From positions 1-46,379 of the forward strand of contig DAIRGS010000012.1 of the NCBI GenBank assembly GCA_036794395.1: a stretch of 46,379 nt of DNA. Reading direction: 5' to 3'. This document shows, piece by piece, positions 1-8,690 of this stretch. The position numbers were made by a program, and so were the translations under genes. Position 1 is the first letter of the stretch; each line of letters opens with the position of its first letter. Under the pieces are notes generated by a model. That model did no database searches. It was not told the origin of the DNA and was given only the letters and a program-made list of their open reading frames with translations. This stretch comes from DASXMX01 sp036794395. Its GTDB lineage: Bacteria > Planctomycetota > Phycisphaerae > Tepidisphaerales > Tepidisphaeraceae.

Positions 1-53
1 GGCTGTCTTCGACCCTGAGGCTCAGACCCGAAGGGGAAGCCCGTGTCACGAGG
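1..53. repeat. Fragment of dispersed repeat at window edge
   Basis: The first ~50 bases (GGCTGTCTTCGACCCTGAGG followed by a CTCAGACCCGAAGG-like stretch and GGGAAGCCC) are the reverse complement of part of the repeat at about 39905-39975. There the same words occur as CTTCCCCTTCGGGTCTG and CCTCAGGGTCGAAGACAGCC. It is therefore probably the end of another copy, cut by the window boundary. Confidence 0.6.
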
Positions 54-57
54 GAGC

Positions 58-2535
58 TTATTTCCCCTGCGCTTCTGATCGCAGTTTCTCCAACCTGGAT
101 AACGGTTTGACAGCTGCCGGGGGCGGCGTTGCCTTTGCGACTGCCTGATTCGGGGCTTCACCTTTCTTGGGTGGCGGTGGGGCGTCTACCCGCAGAACTC
201 CGCCGCGGCCAATGTTGTGAATCACCGGCTGGTCGTTTTGAGTGAGCGTGAGCTGGCAGAACAACGTGCCATGCTGGCCCACCGGCGTCTTGGGTCCGGT
301 GTTCACGTTGAAGACCAGTTGCTGGTCGGCTGAAGTCAGTTCCAGGTCGGACGCCGTGGCCCCGGGCGGCAGGCCGAGCAATTGAACGCGGGCCTTTCCT
401 TCGAATTTCTTAAGCTGTTCGATCTGGCAGATCACCGGGCTTGGCTTCCCTTGCTCCGTGGCAGACATGGCGATCTTCATTTGCACGAAGGGTTGGGCGA
501 CGTCCAGATCAATCAGATCGGATGAAACCCATAGTGGGCCGTTCACATCAGAAACGCCCAGCACACAGATCTTCCATTTGCGAATCTGAGCCCCATCGTT
601 GGCGCTGATGGGATAATCGATCTCGGTTTTGTCAGGGGGCATATCCACCGCGGGGGAACTGCCCACGCCTGGTGGATTGAAAAGCATGCGAACGCTGATC
701 GCCCCTTTAAAGCCTGTCTTCCGCTCGGCGATCACCTTCAAATTCATCTGCCCGCCCTGCACCAGCGGCGCCTTGGGCTGTTCGATCCGCAATTTGAATG
801 GCGCTTCATCCGCCACCGCCACCGCAAGCTTGGGCGCATCCACCGTGTACATCGTTTGATTGTTTGGGCCGATCACGATCTCAACATGCTGGTTGTAATT
901 CCCGGCCACGTTCAGCTTGGCATCCACCGGATTGGCGGTGAGATCGCAGAGCTTACCGGCCTGTTCCGCGTCTTCGGTAGCTTCGAACACAACCGGCACC
1001 ACATCCAGATTCGCGGCCATGTTCTCGCAGTGCATGGTGATGCCGGGCGGAAGATCGGGGCAGGAGAGTTTGAGTTCGCCGCCGAAATCCGTGCGTGTTC
1101 CGCGGATCAGGGTGGCGAATCGGTTGCCGCGTGGGATCGAAACCCAGTTGCGTTCCTGGGAGAACAGCGCGTACTGCGGAATCGATAGCGCCAGCGTCGG
1201 CTTGACCGGCGTAAGCTCGATGCGGTAGGTGAAATCCGGGCCGCCATGGCGAAGTTGATCGAAGATCGCGACACCATACTGGCCGTCTGCGGGGGGATTG
1301 AAACGGAGGTAGCTGTCGGGCCCGCCCGAATCATCATTCGCGGCAATCTGCGCGCCCTTGTCATCGCACAGGACGATTACCGAATCGAGGGGAGATCGCA
1401 GCGACCGGGCGAACACGCGAATGTCGATCACCTGGCCCTTGTGCGCCTTGAAGCGAAACCAGTCTGTCTCACCCGGCTTGGAGATAATCCCATTGAGCGC
1501 GATGGGAAGCTCGGCTTCGGCCAGAGTCGCGTGGGCCAGATCACCATTGGGCTCATGCTCGAGAACATTTTCAAAAGGCGAAACGCGAATCACGTTTGGC
1601 GTGGGTGGGATCAGTCCATCGCGCTCCGCCAGCACATCAAATTCAGCAACGGGCGTGGCCGGCAACTTAACGACCTGGGAAAGCTCTCCACCCACATCGC
1701 CGATCAGTTTCAAAGAGAGTGATTCGCCCGCCTTGCCGCCCAGCGGGAACACGGTGGTGGGGCGTGGGAACTGGCCGACTGTCAGAAGGTAATGAAAGTT
1801 CGGTCCGCCGGAATAGCTGGTGTCGCGCACCTGGATGTAATATTTGCCATCGGCCGGGGCGATCGCCGATGCCACAGGATCCTGACGGCCAAAAGCCGTG
1901 TCATCCGACTCGGCCAGTGCGAATCGCTTCGAATCCAGAATGGCGACAAATGGATCGAACATTGCATCGCCCAGCCGCATGCCGATCACCTCGGCGGTGA
2001 TCTTCTGGCCTTTAACTGCATCTACTACAAACGTATCAACGTCTTCATTGTCGATCACGCCGTTGATGGTGGTGTTGAATGCGATGGGCTGGGCATGGGC
2101 GAAGTCGTTGTTGGGCTCTTTCTCTGTCGCGACCGGGTAGGGCGTTACGTAAAACGTGCGGAGTTCTGAAACGCCGGTGGCGGTGCGGATGCGAATGGGG
2201 TACTGGCCGACCCTGGCATCCTGGGCGACTTGAAGATGAACTTTGACGTGCTGTGCATCGACCGCCTGCAGGGTTGTGACGGTAATGCCGGGGGAATAGA
2301 ACAACAGTTCTTTGGCATCGGCAAGGCGATTACCTTGCACGACGATGTCGGCTTCACCGCCGCGTTGGGCGGCGCGGGGAAGCGTGAATTGCAATTCTGG
2401 GGAGGCGGCGAAGGCCGCGGTGCTACATATCAAAATAAGCGCAACTGTACCAAGTGCCCTCTTGCCCCCACTCCCTCCGGGAGAGGGCTGGGGTGAGGGC
2501 GGGGGGGGAAAAAATGTTCTTGCCAATTTAAGCAT
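58..2535 (-). CDS. Secreted PPC-domain (pre-peptidase C-terminal) protein
   Basis: 825 aa. A hydrophobic signal segment lies at about residues 28-44 and ends in an AFA-like cleavage site, so the product is exported. Two beta-rich PPC-like units follow, each opening with an E-x-E-P-N motif (EKEPNND near residue 137, EHEPNGD near 325) and containing D(V/T)D-F/W-F motifs. Ig-like beta segments come next, and then a Pro/Lys/Ala-rich tail. PPC domains are accessory, non-catalytic domains of secreted proteins; no catalytic motif is visible here. The gene lies 91 bp downstream of the DUF1501 gene on the same strand, a pairing common in Planctomycetota. The first ~25 codons are encoded by an inverted repeat (2464-2609), giving an odd Pro/Ser/Gly-rich stretch before the signal peptide. 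The true start could lie further in. The exact role is unknown. Confidence 0.85.
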   Translation of the reverse strand: MLKLARTFFPPPPSPQPSPGGSGGKRALGTVALILICSTAAFAASPELQFTLPRAAQRGGEADIVVQGNRLADAKELLFYSPGITVTTLQAVDAQHVKVHLQVAQDARVGQYPIRIRTATGVSELRTFYVTPYPVATEKEPNNDFAHAQPIAFNTTINGVIDNEDVDTFVVDAVKGQKITAEVIGMRLGDAMFDPFVAILDSKRFALAESDDTAFGRQDPVASAIAPADGKYYIQVRDTSYSGGPNFHYLLTVGQFPRPTTVFPLGGKAGESLSLKLIGDVGGELSQVVKLPATPVAEFDVLAERDGLIPPTPNVIRVSPFENVLEHEPNGDLAHATLAEAELPIALNGIISKPGETDWFRFKAHKGQVIDIRVFARSLRSPLDSVIVLCDDKGAQIAANDDSGGPDSYLRFNPPADGQYGVAIFDQLRHGGPDFTYRIELTPVKPTLALSIPQYALFSQERNWVSIPRGNRFATLIRGTRTDFGGELKLSCPDLPPGITMHCENMAANLDVVPVVFEATEDAEQAGKLCDLTANPVDAKLNVAGNYNQHVEIVIGPNNQTMYTVDAPKLAVAVADEAPFKLRIEQPKAPLVQGGQMNLKVIAERKTGFKGAISVRMLFNPPGVGSSPAVDMPPDKTEIDYPISANDGAQIRKWKICVLGVSDVNGPLWVSSDLIDLDVAQPFVQMKIAMSATEQGKPSPVICQIEQLKKFEGKARVQLLGLPPGATASDLELTSADQQLVFNVNTGPKTPVGQHGTLFCQLTLTQNDQPVIHNIGRGGVLRVDAPPPPKKGEAPNQAVAKATPPPAAVKPLSRLEKLRSEAQGK

Positions 2536-2609
2536 CTTAAATTCCCCCTCACCCTAACCCGCTCGCGGGCAGTCGCCCATTCCGCTCACTTCTCCCGGGG
2601 GGAGAGGGG
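2464..2609. repeat. Imperfect inverted repeat spanning a gene start
   Basis: The left arm (CTCCCTCCGGGAGAGGGCTG then GGGTGAGGG, about 2468-2505) is matched in reverse complement by the right arm (CCCCTCACCC then CTTCTCCCGGGGGGAGAGGG, about 2543-2609). Such G/C-run hairpins recur as dispersed elements in many genomes. This one covers the start codon of the PPC gene at 2535. Confidence 0.7.
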
Positions 2610-2626
2610 ATAAGAGCGCCAATCGA

Positions 2627-3976
2627 TTAAGCAAGTAATTCATTGATCACGCGTCCTCCGCGGACAATATCGATGGGCCGGTTCCCAGCTGACATCAGTC
2701 GTTTATTCGGATTGATGCCGAGCTGGTGATACAAAGTGGCGGCGAAATCCTCGACGTTGAGCGGATCATGATCGGGCTCGGTCGCGGTTGCATCGGTTGA
2801 TCCATAAATGGAACCCCGTTTTATTCCTCCGCCGGCCAGCATGACGCTGAAGACTTTGGGCCAGTGATCGCGGCCCGATGTCTGATTGATCTTGGGCGAT
2901 CTCCCGAATTCGGTCGTTACCATCACCAGGGTTGAATCGAGGAGGTTTCGCCGATCCAGATCACGGATCAAGGCCGCCAGCGCCTTATCGAACGGCGGCA
3001 TCTGCGATCCGACACCCTGCTGGATATTTTCGTGGTGATCCCATCCGCCATAGACGGTTGAGACAAACCGCACGCCGCCCTCTACAAGCCGCCGGGCCAG
3101 CAGCAGGCGCATGCCGGCCTGGGTCTTGCCATACTCTTCCTTGATTGCCTCGGGCTCGGCCTTCAGGTTGAACGATTCGCGCGCCTCGGGGGAGCTGATC
3201 AAGCTGTACGCCCGTTGATAGAAGGTATCCATTGCCGCGAGGGCATCGGTCTTTTCGAGTTTGCGGAAGTGGTCATCGACCGCGGCCAGAATGGTCTTGC
3301 GGCGTTCGAAGCGTTGGTCGTCGATGCCATTGGCCAGGGCCAGGTCGCGTACCGCAAATCCGCCGCTGGCCGGGTCCGAGCCGATGCTGAACGGCCCATA
3401 TGCCGAGCTGAGATATCCGCTGCCCGCATAGGGGTTGGGCAGCGTTGGGATGCAGACATATGGGGGCATATTCTTTCGCGGGCCGAATTCCTCCGAGATC
3501 ACGCTTCCGAAACTGGGATATTGGATGGCGGGGCTGGGCCGATAGCCGGTGAACATATTGTGCGTGCCGCGTTCGTGGGCCGCTTCGCCATGGGTCATGG
3601 ATCGAATGACGGTGATTTTGTCGGCGACGTCGGCGATTTGCTTCAGATGTTCGCTGAAGACTTCGCCGGTGATGCGGCTTTTGACGACGCCCAGCGGGCC
3701 GCGATATTCAATGGGAGCAAATGGTTTGGGGTCAAACGATTCCTGCGAGGCAATCCCGCCGGGCAGGAAGATATTAATAACCGATTTGGCTTTGCCTTCT
3801 TTTGCCGGCGCCAGATCGGTTTCTGTAAGAGCTCCGGCCATTGCTGTCGGTGTGCCGAGGTATTGTCCCAGCGTAAGACCGAGTCCGCCCACCAGGCCTA
3901 CATACAGAAATTCCCGTCGGGACGCCGGCCGCCAATGATTCGGGCTGCCGCAACCGGACATCGATTGATCGCTCAT
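2627..3976 (-). CDS. DUF1501 family protein (Tat-exported, sulfatase-like fold)
   Basis: 449 aa from the chosen start. The open frame extends to 4018, but the ATG at 3974-3976 (MSDQSM) is preceded by GGAGG at a 6-nt spacing and is preferred. A twin-arginine-type signal (SRREF followed by a Gly/Leu-rich hydrophobic stretch) lies near residues 19-45. DUF1501 proteins are exported and have an alkaline-phosphatase/sulfatase-like fold; their substrate is not established. Recognisable family segments are FLPGGIASQESFDPKP, the HERGTHN-type region and TTEFGRSPKIN followed by GRDHWP. It sits directly upstream of the PPC-domain gene and probably shares its transcript. The DUF1549/DUF1553 cytochrome-type partner often seen next to DUF1501 is absent here. 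Confidence 0.9.
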   Translation of the reverse strand: MSDQSMSGCGSPNHWRPASRREFLYVGLVGGLGLTLGQYLGTPTAMAGALTETDLAPAKEGKAKSVINIFLPGGIASQESFDPKPFAPIEYRGPLGVVKSRITGEVFSEHLKQIADVADKITVIRSMTHGEAAHERGTHNMFTGYRPSPAIQYPSFGSVISEEFGPRKNMPPYVCIPTLPNPYAGSGYLSSAYGPFSIGSDPASGGFAVRDLALANGIDDQRFERRKTILAAVDDHFRKLEKTDALAAMDTFYQRAYSLISSPEARESFNLKAEPEAIKEEYGKTQAGMRLLLARRLVEGGVRFVSTVYGGWDHHENIQQGVGSQMPPFDKALAALIRDLDRRNLLDSTLVMVTTEFGRSPKINQTSGRDHWPKVFSVMLAGGGIKRGSIYGSTDATATEPDHDPLNVEDFAATLYHQLGINPNKRLMSAGNRPIDIVRGGRVINELLA

Positions 3977-4182
3977 GCACTGCCTCCATGATCCTGGCAA
4001 CTCGAAATTGAGCGCCATGGGGCGTCCCCTCTAAACAAGGTTAGGTGGGAACCGGTCAGGCCGTTGACGGCCTTCCCAAAAATATTTACGCGCGGGGCGT
4101 CGGAATATTCCCTTGGAATGCATGAATCAGGCAGGCACGGCTCAGTTTGTCGAGAACTTGATTTTCAGTGAAAAAATTCAGA

Positions 4183-4332
4183 TTTAAACACGAAGGCACG
4201 AAGCCACGAAGGAATTTCCGAGCTTCGATCTGTTTCAGCAAAACAACCTATTGCGACGCATCATCTACAAGGCTGTTTTTAGCTCACACAATGTCTTTTT
4301 CTACTTCGTGTCTTCGTGCCTTCGTGTTCAAA
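4183..4332. repeat. Inverted repeat of CACGAAGG-type words
   Basis: Arms of about 30 bp (TTTAAACACGAAGGCACGAA at 4183 and its reverse complement ending TTCGTGCCTTCGTGTTCAAA at 4332) flank about 90 bp. The arms are built from a repeated ACACGAAGGC/ACACGAAG unit. A related copy begins near 38249. The 4019-4410 gap otherwise holds only the DUF1501 upstream region and a short AAGGCCGT hairpin near 4058-4075; no gene is visible. Confidence 0.75.
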
Positions 4333-4410
4333 TCTTCGGTGCGAATTGGCAGACGGCTTACCGGGAAAATCGTGCGATTAGCCCGTTGAAGCCAGTGTGT
4401 TCAAAACCAG

Positions 4411-4629
4411 TCAGGCGTTCTGCACTGAGTCCGGCGTTGGATGTGAATCGAAATACGCCGCGAGTTCGTCGATGCACGCGCACATCTTGTCGGAGCCGCG
4501 GATGACGTCGTCAATGAACTCCATCTGCTCTTCGTGCGTGCAGTTCAATTCAAGGGCGGAAACGCACAGCTTGACGGCGTTGAGGCAGCCGCGTGCAGAG
4601 TGCCTCAGCCCCGACAACGAGTCCTTCAT
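4411..4629 (-). CDS. 72-aa DHp-like (histidine kinase dimerisation) single-domain protein
   Basis: The ATG is preceded by a strong AAGGAGG Shine-Dalgarno sequence (AAGGAGGCCAATTC-ATG), so translation is likely. The protein is all-helical by appearance. The segment LRHSARGCLNAVKL (His at residue 10) aligns position by position with the H-box of histidine-kinase DHp domains (H-E-L-R-x-P-L-x-A-I-K). A second helix (EEQMEFIDDVIRGSDKM) resembles the second DHp helix. No ATPase domain is present, and the acidic residue after the His is replaced by Ser. Several Cys residues are present. It could be a phosphotransfer or dimerisation module, or a kinase-like fold with another role. The family is not one I recognise by name; the DHp reading is inference. 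Confidence 0.7.
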   Translation of the reverse strand: MKDSLSGLRHSARGCLNAVKLCVSALELNCTHEEQMEFIDDVIRGSDKMCACIDELAAYFDSHPTPDSVQNA

Positions 4630-4744
4630 GAATTGGCCTCCTTCATACCTTGATGCCCCGACGCGGACGCTGGGCTGTAAGGCTAACGAGAAGGCATCGC
4701 CGCGTCATGCGGCAAAGGCACTAGAAATGATTGCTTTGCAGGAT

Positions 4745-4879
4745 TTAGTTGGCCTTGCGGAGCGCCTGGATGTAGCGCTTGGCGCGGCGGGCAACTGGGC
4801 TGGCGGCCTTCTTGGGGTACTTTTGTTCGAGCAATGCCAGGTGGCCCATGACCGACTGAAGCAGCAGCATGCGATTCAT
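4745..4879 (-). CDS. 44-aa basic hypothetical protein
   Basis: This short reading frame starts at the ATG at 4877-4879, with AGGAG five to six bases upstream, and ends with TAA. The product begins MNRMLLLQSVMGHLALLEQK and ends in a basic helix (about eight Lys/Arg in the last 22 residues). It lies 115 bp upstream of the 72-aa DHp-like gene on the same strand, so the two may be co-transcribed. A second AAGGAGG (about 4932-4938 in reverse) lies further upstream without a start codon. No family is recognised; it could be a small regulator or nucleic-acid-binding peptide, but nothing shows that directly. Confidence 0.5.
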   Translation of the reverse strand: MNRMLLLQSVMGHLALLEQKYPKKAASPVARRAKRYIQALRKAN

Positions 4880-5036
4880 TTTACGCTCCTAAATGAAATG
4901 ACACAGAGCGAGAGGTACTGCTTCTATCGGTCGACCTCCTTAGGAAACTAGAGTCCGATAACCATGCGCCCGCGCCAAGTGGGCACTTATTTTCAGCGGC
5001 GGCGCTTTTATGTCCGCGTTTGTGTGAGAATTAAAC

Positions 5037-5546
5037 CTATTTTTTGCTGGGCTGGCTTGATTGCGTCGTCGCGTTCTCGTCTATTTTCTCTATCTTCCCC
5101 CACAGATATCCGCCGTGCGTCGCGCTGCTCCAGGTTCCGGCGTAATGATCCTTGTAAAGCATCACCCGCGCGGTGTATGAACCCATCCCCATCAGGCTGA
5201 AATTCGTAACCGAAATCACGGGCGTATCCCCGGCCCAGTAAATCGGGATTTCCAGCGGAATGGCCATCGATTTGTCGCCATACGCGAGCACGGCTGTGAA
5301 GAGCCATTTGTCACCGTCGCGCTTCGCGACCTTCTTGAGTGTGTACTGATCTTGCTTTGGAGGGCCTTGCTGGCCATCGGACATGTAATAGCCGGTCATG
5401 CGCGCTCCGCTGAGCCGCTCCTCAAGCTCTTTTTCAAGCTTCTGGCGATCCGGCGCTTCGACGGGAGCGGCGGCCTGCTGGGCACGGCTCAAGCTTGAGA
5501 GAGCGATCCACATCACCGTTGCCGCGATTAACTTTGTCCTGGTCAT
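5037..5546 (-). CDS. Secreted 169-aa hypothetical protein
   Basis: A GGAGA Shine-Dalgarno sequence lies 6 nt before the ATG. An N-terminal signal peptide (hydrophobic residues 6-20, cleavage probably after SRA) is followed by an Ala/Pro linker and a short helix (RQKLEKELEERLSG). A beta-rich domain of about 110 residues follows, with YYMSDGQQGPPKQD, TLKKVAKRDGDKW and HYAGTWSSATHGGYLWG. The last segment is typical of small secreted planctomycete proteins of unknown function. No catalytic motif is seen. It is followed only by the small genes at 4411-4879 and is probably a single unit. Confidence 0.75.
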   Translation of the reverse strand: MTRTKLIAATVMWIALSSLSRAQQAAAPVEAPDRQKLEKELEERLSGARMTGYYMSDGQQGPPKQDQYTLKKVAKRDGDKWLFTAVLAYGDKSMAIPLEIPIYWAGDTPVISVTNFSLMGMGSYTARVMLYKDHYAGTWSSATHGGYLWGKIEKIDENATTQSSQPSKK

Positions 5547-5642
5547 GGGTTTCTCCGGGTGAATTCGAGATTTGCAGGCCGAAACGTAATCGCTTATCGC
5601 CTAACAGGCAATCCAATAAACCTCTCCTTTTTTCCCTTCCAT

Positions 5643-5802
5643 GGTACGCGGGGGGAGGGCTAGGGAGGGGGTTTTTTTAGTGCCCGATGGATGCTCGTCT
5701 GGACGGCAGCTGGGATGTTGTGATCAGAACACCGGATGATCCGAGCGACCGTTCCGCCTGTCTAACCCACGTCCCCCTCCCCAACCCTCCCCCGGGCGTA
5801 CC
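5643..5802. repeat. Inverted repeat, G/C-run hairpin element
   Basis: The left arm GGTACGCGGGGGGAGGGCTA (5643 onward, ending in a run of G at 5671) is matched in reverse complement by 5773-5802 (ending CCCCCGGGCGTACC). The ~100 bp between the arms shows no gene. This is a separate copy of the G/C-run class seen at 2464-2609, with different ends. Confidence 0.7.
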
Positions 5803-5919
5803 GGTGGAGGGAGAAGAAGCTCGCCGGAATTGCCACGCGCTCCAAAGGGACGTTGTCGATTTCGTGTACGTGTCTTCTCGCGCCTGTCCCGATACCATGA
5901 TCTCAGGAGAAGCTCGTCA

Positions 5920-7257
5920 ATGCGTTGGGCCCAGACACGGATCGTTTCATGCGGCGCGGTGCTCGCGATAGCGGGGTGCAGCGGTACCACGGTCGCGCCT
6001 TTGTCGCCTGAAGCGTTCATTACCAAGCCGGGCATGGAGTCCGGCGTCCCTGCGCGCCAGGCCGATCAGAACGGGACGCTCGTTTACGGCGAACTGCATG
6101 TTCCCATTTTGCCCGAGGAATACGCCAAGCCACGGCCCGGCCCAACCGCCGCCCCGCGTCTGCCCACCCGCGAACGGCTCGCGACCACCCGAACACTGCA
6201 GGATGTCACGCCAGGTCCGACTTCGATCCCAACCACACCAACCTCCGCCCCCGGAATCGTCAGCACATATCAGATCGTGGGCACGGTGATCGCCGAGGTA
6301 AACGGCAAGCCGATTTACGCGGACAAGATCCTCGCCGAATTGGATCAGCAGCTTGCGGCCGATGCCCGCCGGATGGGTCCCACCGAATTTCGCGCTGATG
6401 CCGAACAGAAGATCATTGAGCGCGTGCGCGCCACCGTTGAGGATCAACAATACCTCGCCGCAGCCAATGAATACCTCAGCGCCGAATCAAAGGCTCAGGC
6501 GGACGGCTTTGGAATCCTGTGGCGAAATCAACAAGTCACCGCGGCAGGGGGGTCGCTCCAGCAGGCACGTGAAAAGGCAATTCGTGAGACAGGTCTAACG
6601 CTCGATGAACTCGTTCAAAATCAGCGCGACCAGGCGTTGATTGGGATTCTCCTCGAGCAGCGCGTGCAGCCGCTCATTCAAGTGACCGCAAGTGACAAAC
6701 GCCAATACTACCAGCAGAACATTGCCGACTACACGCAAACCGCCGAGGCCAGATTTCGCCTGATCAAGGTCGACATCGTCCGTCGCGGCGGCCCTGACGA
6801 AGCGGCCAAGACCCTTCAAACGGTGATGGAAAAACTTCGTGCCAGAACGAGCTTTGAAGACGTTTCCAAGCAGTATAACGACGATCCAAACAATGGCGTT
6901 GTTGCCGGGGGAGGATGGGTGCAGAAGGGCAGTTATGTCAATGAAGAGGTCGAGAACGCCGTCTGGAAGTTAAGCACCGGCGAATTTACCGATCCTCCCA
7001 TTCAGGTGCGCAACCAGAACGCCTACTACATCGCCTATCTCGATGGCAAAAAAAACGGTAATGTGCAGCCGTTCGAAGACATCAGCGTTCAGTTACAAAT
7101 CGAAAATAAGCTTCGAAATAAACAATATGAAACTCTGAAACAGGCAATTAACGAGAAGCTTAGAAGCCAATCCGTGTATAACGAACAACGCGGCTGGCAA
7201 GATGCCATCATTTCCATGGCCATGCAGCGATATGCGATGTGGACACAATCCAAATAA
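5920..7257 (+). CDS. SurA/PrsA-like peptidyl-prolyl isomerase lipoprotein (PpiC domain)
   Basis: The frame is open from 5830, but the ATG at 5920 has an AGGAGA Shine-Dalgarno sequence 9-10 nt upstream and starts a clean lipoprotein signal (lipobox AIAGC near residue 20), giving 445 aa. A Pro/Thr-rich linker (about residues 55-110) leads to a helical SurA-N-like chaperone region (about 115-265) and then a PpiC/parvulin region (about 265-390). Recognisable there are ARFRLIKVDI, FEDVSKQYNDDPNN and GGGWVQKGS. It probably acts as a periplasmic or outer-surface folding factor for exported proteins. It is flanked by a convergent oxidoreductase gene that ends 11 bp away. Confidence 0.85.
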   Translation: MRWAQTRIVSCGAVLAIAGCSGTTVAPLSPEAFITKPGMESGVPARQADQNGTLVYGELHVPILPEEYAKPRPGPTAAPRLPTRERLATTRTLQDVTPGPTSIPTTPTSAPGIVSTYQIVGTVIAEVNGKPIYADKILAELDQQLAADARRMGPTEFRADAEQKIIERVRATVEDQQYLAAANEYLSAESKAQADGFGILWRNQQVTAAGGSLQQAREKAIRETGLTLDELVQNQRDQALIGILLEQRVQPLIQVTASDKRQYYQQNIADYTQTAEARFRLIKVDIVRRGGPDEAAKTLQTVMEKLRARTSFEDVSKQYNDDPNNGVVAGGGWVQKGSYVNEEVENAVWKLSTGEFTDPPIQVRNQNAYYIAYLDGKKNGNVQPFEDISVQLQIENKLRNKQYETLKQAINEKLRSQSVYNEQRGWQDAIISMAMQRYAMWTQSK

Positions 7258-7267
7258 GCAATCGCGG

Positions 7268-8308
7268 CTAATTCGCGTGAAGCGCCTTCATTTCATCTGG
7301 CGCAATCGATTCAACGATTCGCTTGGCGGTTTCCACCGCCGCCAGCCCATCTTCAACCGTCACTTCCGGCGGATGCTCTCCCCGAACCGCACCGACGAAG
7401 GATTCCAACTCTGCGCGGAGCGGTTCGATGTCGTCGATCTGAAGCTCTTCAATGTGAACGATGTCGGCGTAGTTGAGTTCTGAAAGATCGGTGATTTGCC
7501 CGGATCGGATTTTCGCCGCCGCCTCGCGAATCGCCTCGAGGTTCTGGCCGCGGCGGGCGACCAGCCCATAGCGCTTCTGATAGTCCAGCGACACATAAGC
7601 GTCTGAGCTGAACACGCGCATCCGGCGTTCGGTTTTGAGCGCTAAGCGCGAAGCGGTCATATTGGCGACGCAGCCGTTCTCGAACGTCAGCCGTGCGTTG
7701 CAGATATCCTCAACTTCGCCGATTACGCTGACGCCGATGGCATCGACTTTCGCGACCTTCGATCCCGCCAGCCGCAGAACGATGTCGATGTCGTGGATCA
7801 TCATATCCAGCACCACGCCGACATCGATGCTGCGAAACGTCATCGGGCTGATGCGTACGACTTCAATGAACCGTGGCCGGATGTTCATCCGGCTCATCGC
7901 CCGCATCACCGGGTTGAATCGCTCGATATGCCCAACCATGGCCGGCACGCCATATTTGCGAACGTCAGCCGCAATCCGTTGTGCATCGGCGACATCCTTC
8001 GCCAACGGTTTTTCAATCAAACATGCCACGCCCCGGCTCAGGCACGCGTGGGCCAGATCCGCATGCGCTATCGTCGGCACCGCGATCGTGATCGCGTTGA
8101 CCTGGGCAATCAATTCGTCGGGGATGGTAAACGCCTTGCATGAAAACGAGTCCGCCACCGCCTCCGCCGCCTCGGGCGTGCTGTCGCACACCCCAATCAG
8201 CTTGATGCCCGGCATCTCGGAATAGACTCGTGCATGCAGGCGCCCCATCCGCCCGCATCCGATGACTCCGACCTTCAACGGCGTCGCACTGTTGTCATGT
8301 GATGTCAC
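7268..8308 (-). CDS. Gfo/Idh/MocA family NAD(P)-dependent oxidoreductase
   Basis: 346 aa, normal length for the family. The N-terminal Rossmann fold has the dinucleotide motif GVIGCGRMGRLH near residue 14. The conserved EKPLA follows near residue 99. The C-terminal alpha/beta domain carries the substrate-side segment DMMIHDIDIV, whose H-D is in the usual catalytic position. These enzymes oxidise or reduce sugars and cyclitols; the substrate cannot be read from the sequence. Related enzymes act on UDP-sugars in lipid A and cell-wall pathways, but no such genes are adjacent. It converges on the SurA-like gene and is preceded by a MITE-like repeat at 8357-8535. Confidence 0.9.
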   Translation of the reverse strand: MTSHDNSATPLKVGVIGCGRMGRLHARVYSEMPGIKLIGVCDSTPEAAEAVADSFSCKAFTIPDELIAQVNAITIAVPTIAHADLAHACLSRGVACLIEKPLAKDVADAQRIAADVRKYGVPAMVGHIERFNPVMRAMSRMNIRPRFIEVVRISPMTFRSIDVGVVLDMMIHDIDIVLRLAGSKVAKVDAIGVSVIGEVEDICNARLTFENGCVANMTASRLALKTERRMRVFSSDAYVSLDYQKRYGLVARRGQNLEAIREAAAKIRSGQITDLSELNYADIVHIEELQIDDIEPLRAELESFVGAVRGEHPPEVTVEDGLAAVETAKRIVESIAPDEMKALHAN

Positions 8309-8356
8309 GGCCAGATGTTAGCGAACAACCCACCCCCCAACAATCGCCTGCCCCGC

Positions 8357-8535
8357 GTGGCACGGTGCTTCCAGCCCGTGGTGCGTGTACTCACGCACGT
8401 CGGCGGTTTTCCGCCGACAAAGCAATCGCGCCAGCGATGAATGAAAGGAAGGGATTGCTTAGTTGATTGCCGAGACGGCGGAATATGTCCGATGTGCGTG
8501 CATTCACGCACCATGGGCAAGGATGCCCATGTCAC
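8357..8535. repeat. MITE-like element with ~70-bp imperfect terminal inverted repeats
   Basis: The left arm begins GTGGCACGG and contains GGTGCGTGTACTCACGCAC and TCGGCGG, and ends at AAGCAATC. The right arm, reversed, reads GTGACATGG, then GGTGCGTGAATGCACGCAC, then TCGG and AAGCAATC. Both arms also contain internal hairpins (GTGCGTG...CACGCAC). The whole ~179-bp unit could fold into one long hairpin and looks like a non-autonomous mobile element. It lies in the divergent region between the oxidoreductase and peptidase genes. Confidence 0.7.
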
Positions 8536-8690
8536 AAAAACGGCCTGCCGAAACGGTGACCCGCAGCCATCTTCGAGCCACGGATTACATTATTTTCAAT
8601 TTGCCCTGCCTTGGGGTTATCATTCAGCAAATGCGTCGTCGGCATCGGGGCGTCGCATCAACCGTCACACAACTGAGGCCGGGTAAAATC

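Noticed and set aside
3215..3991. Plus-strand frame (258 aa) opposite DUF1501
   Set aside because: Antisense to a well-recognised family.
4183..4332. CRISPR-like short repeats (CACGAAGG)
   Set aside because: The repeats are adjacent with no unique spacers and form an inverted pair; they are a hairpin repeat.
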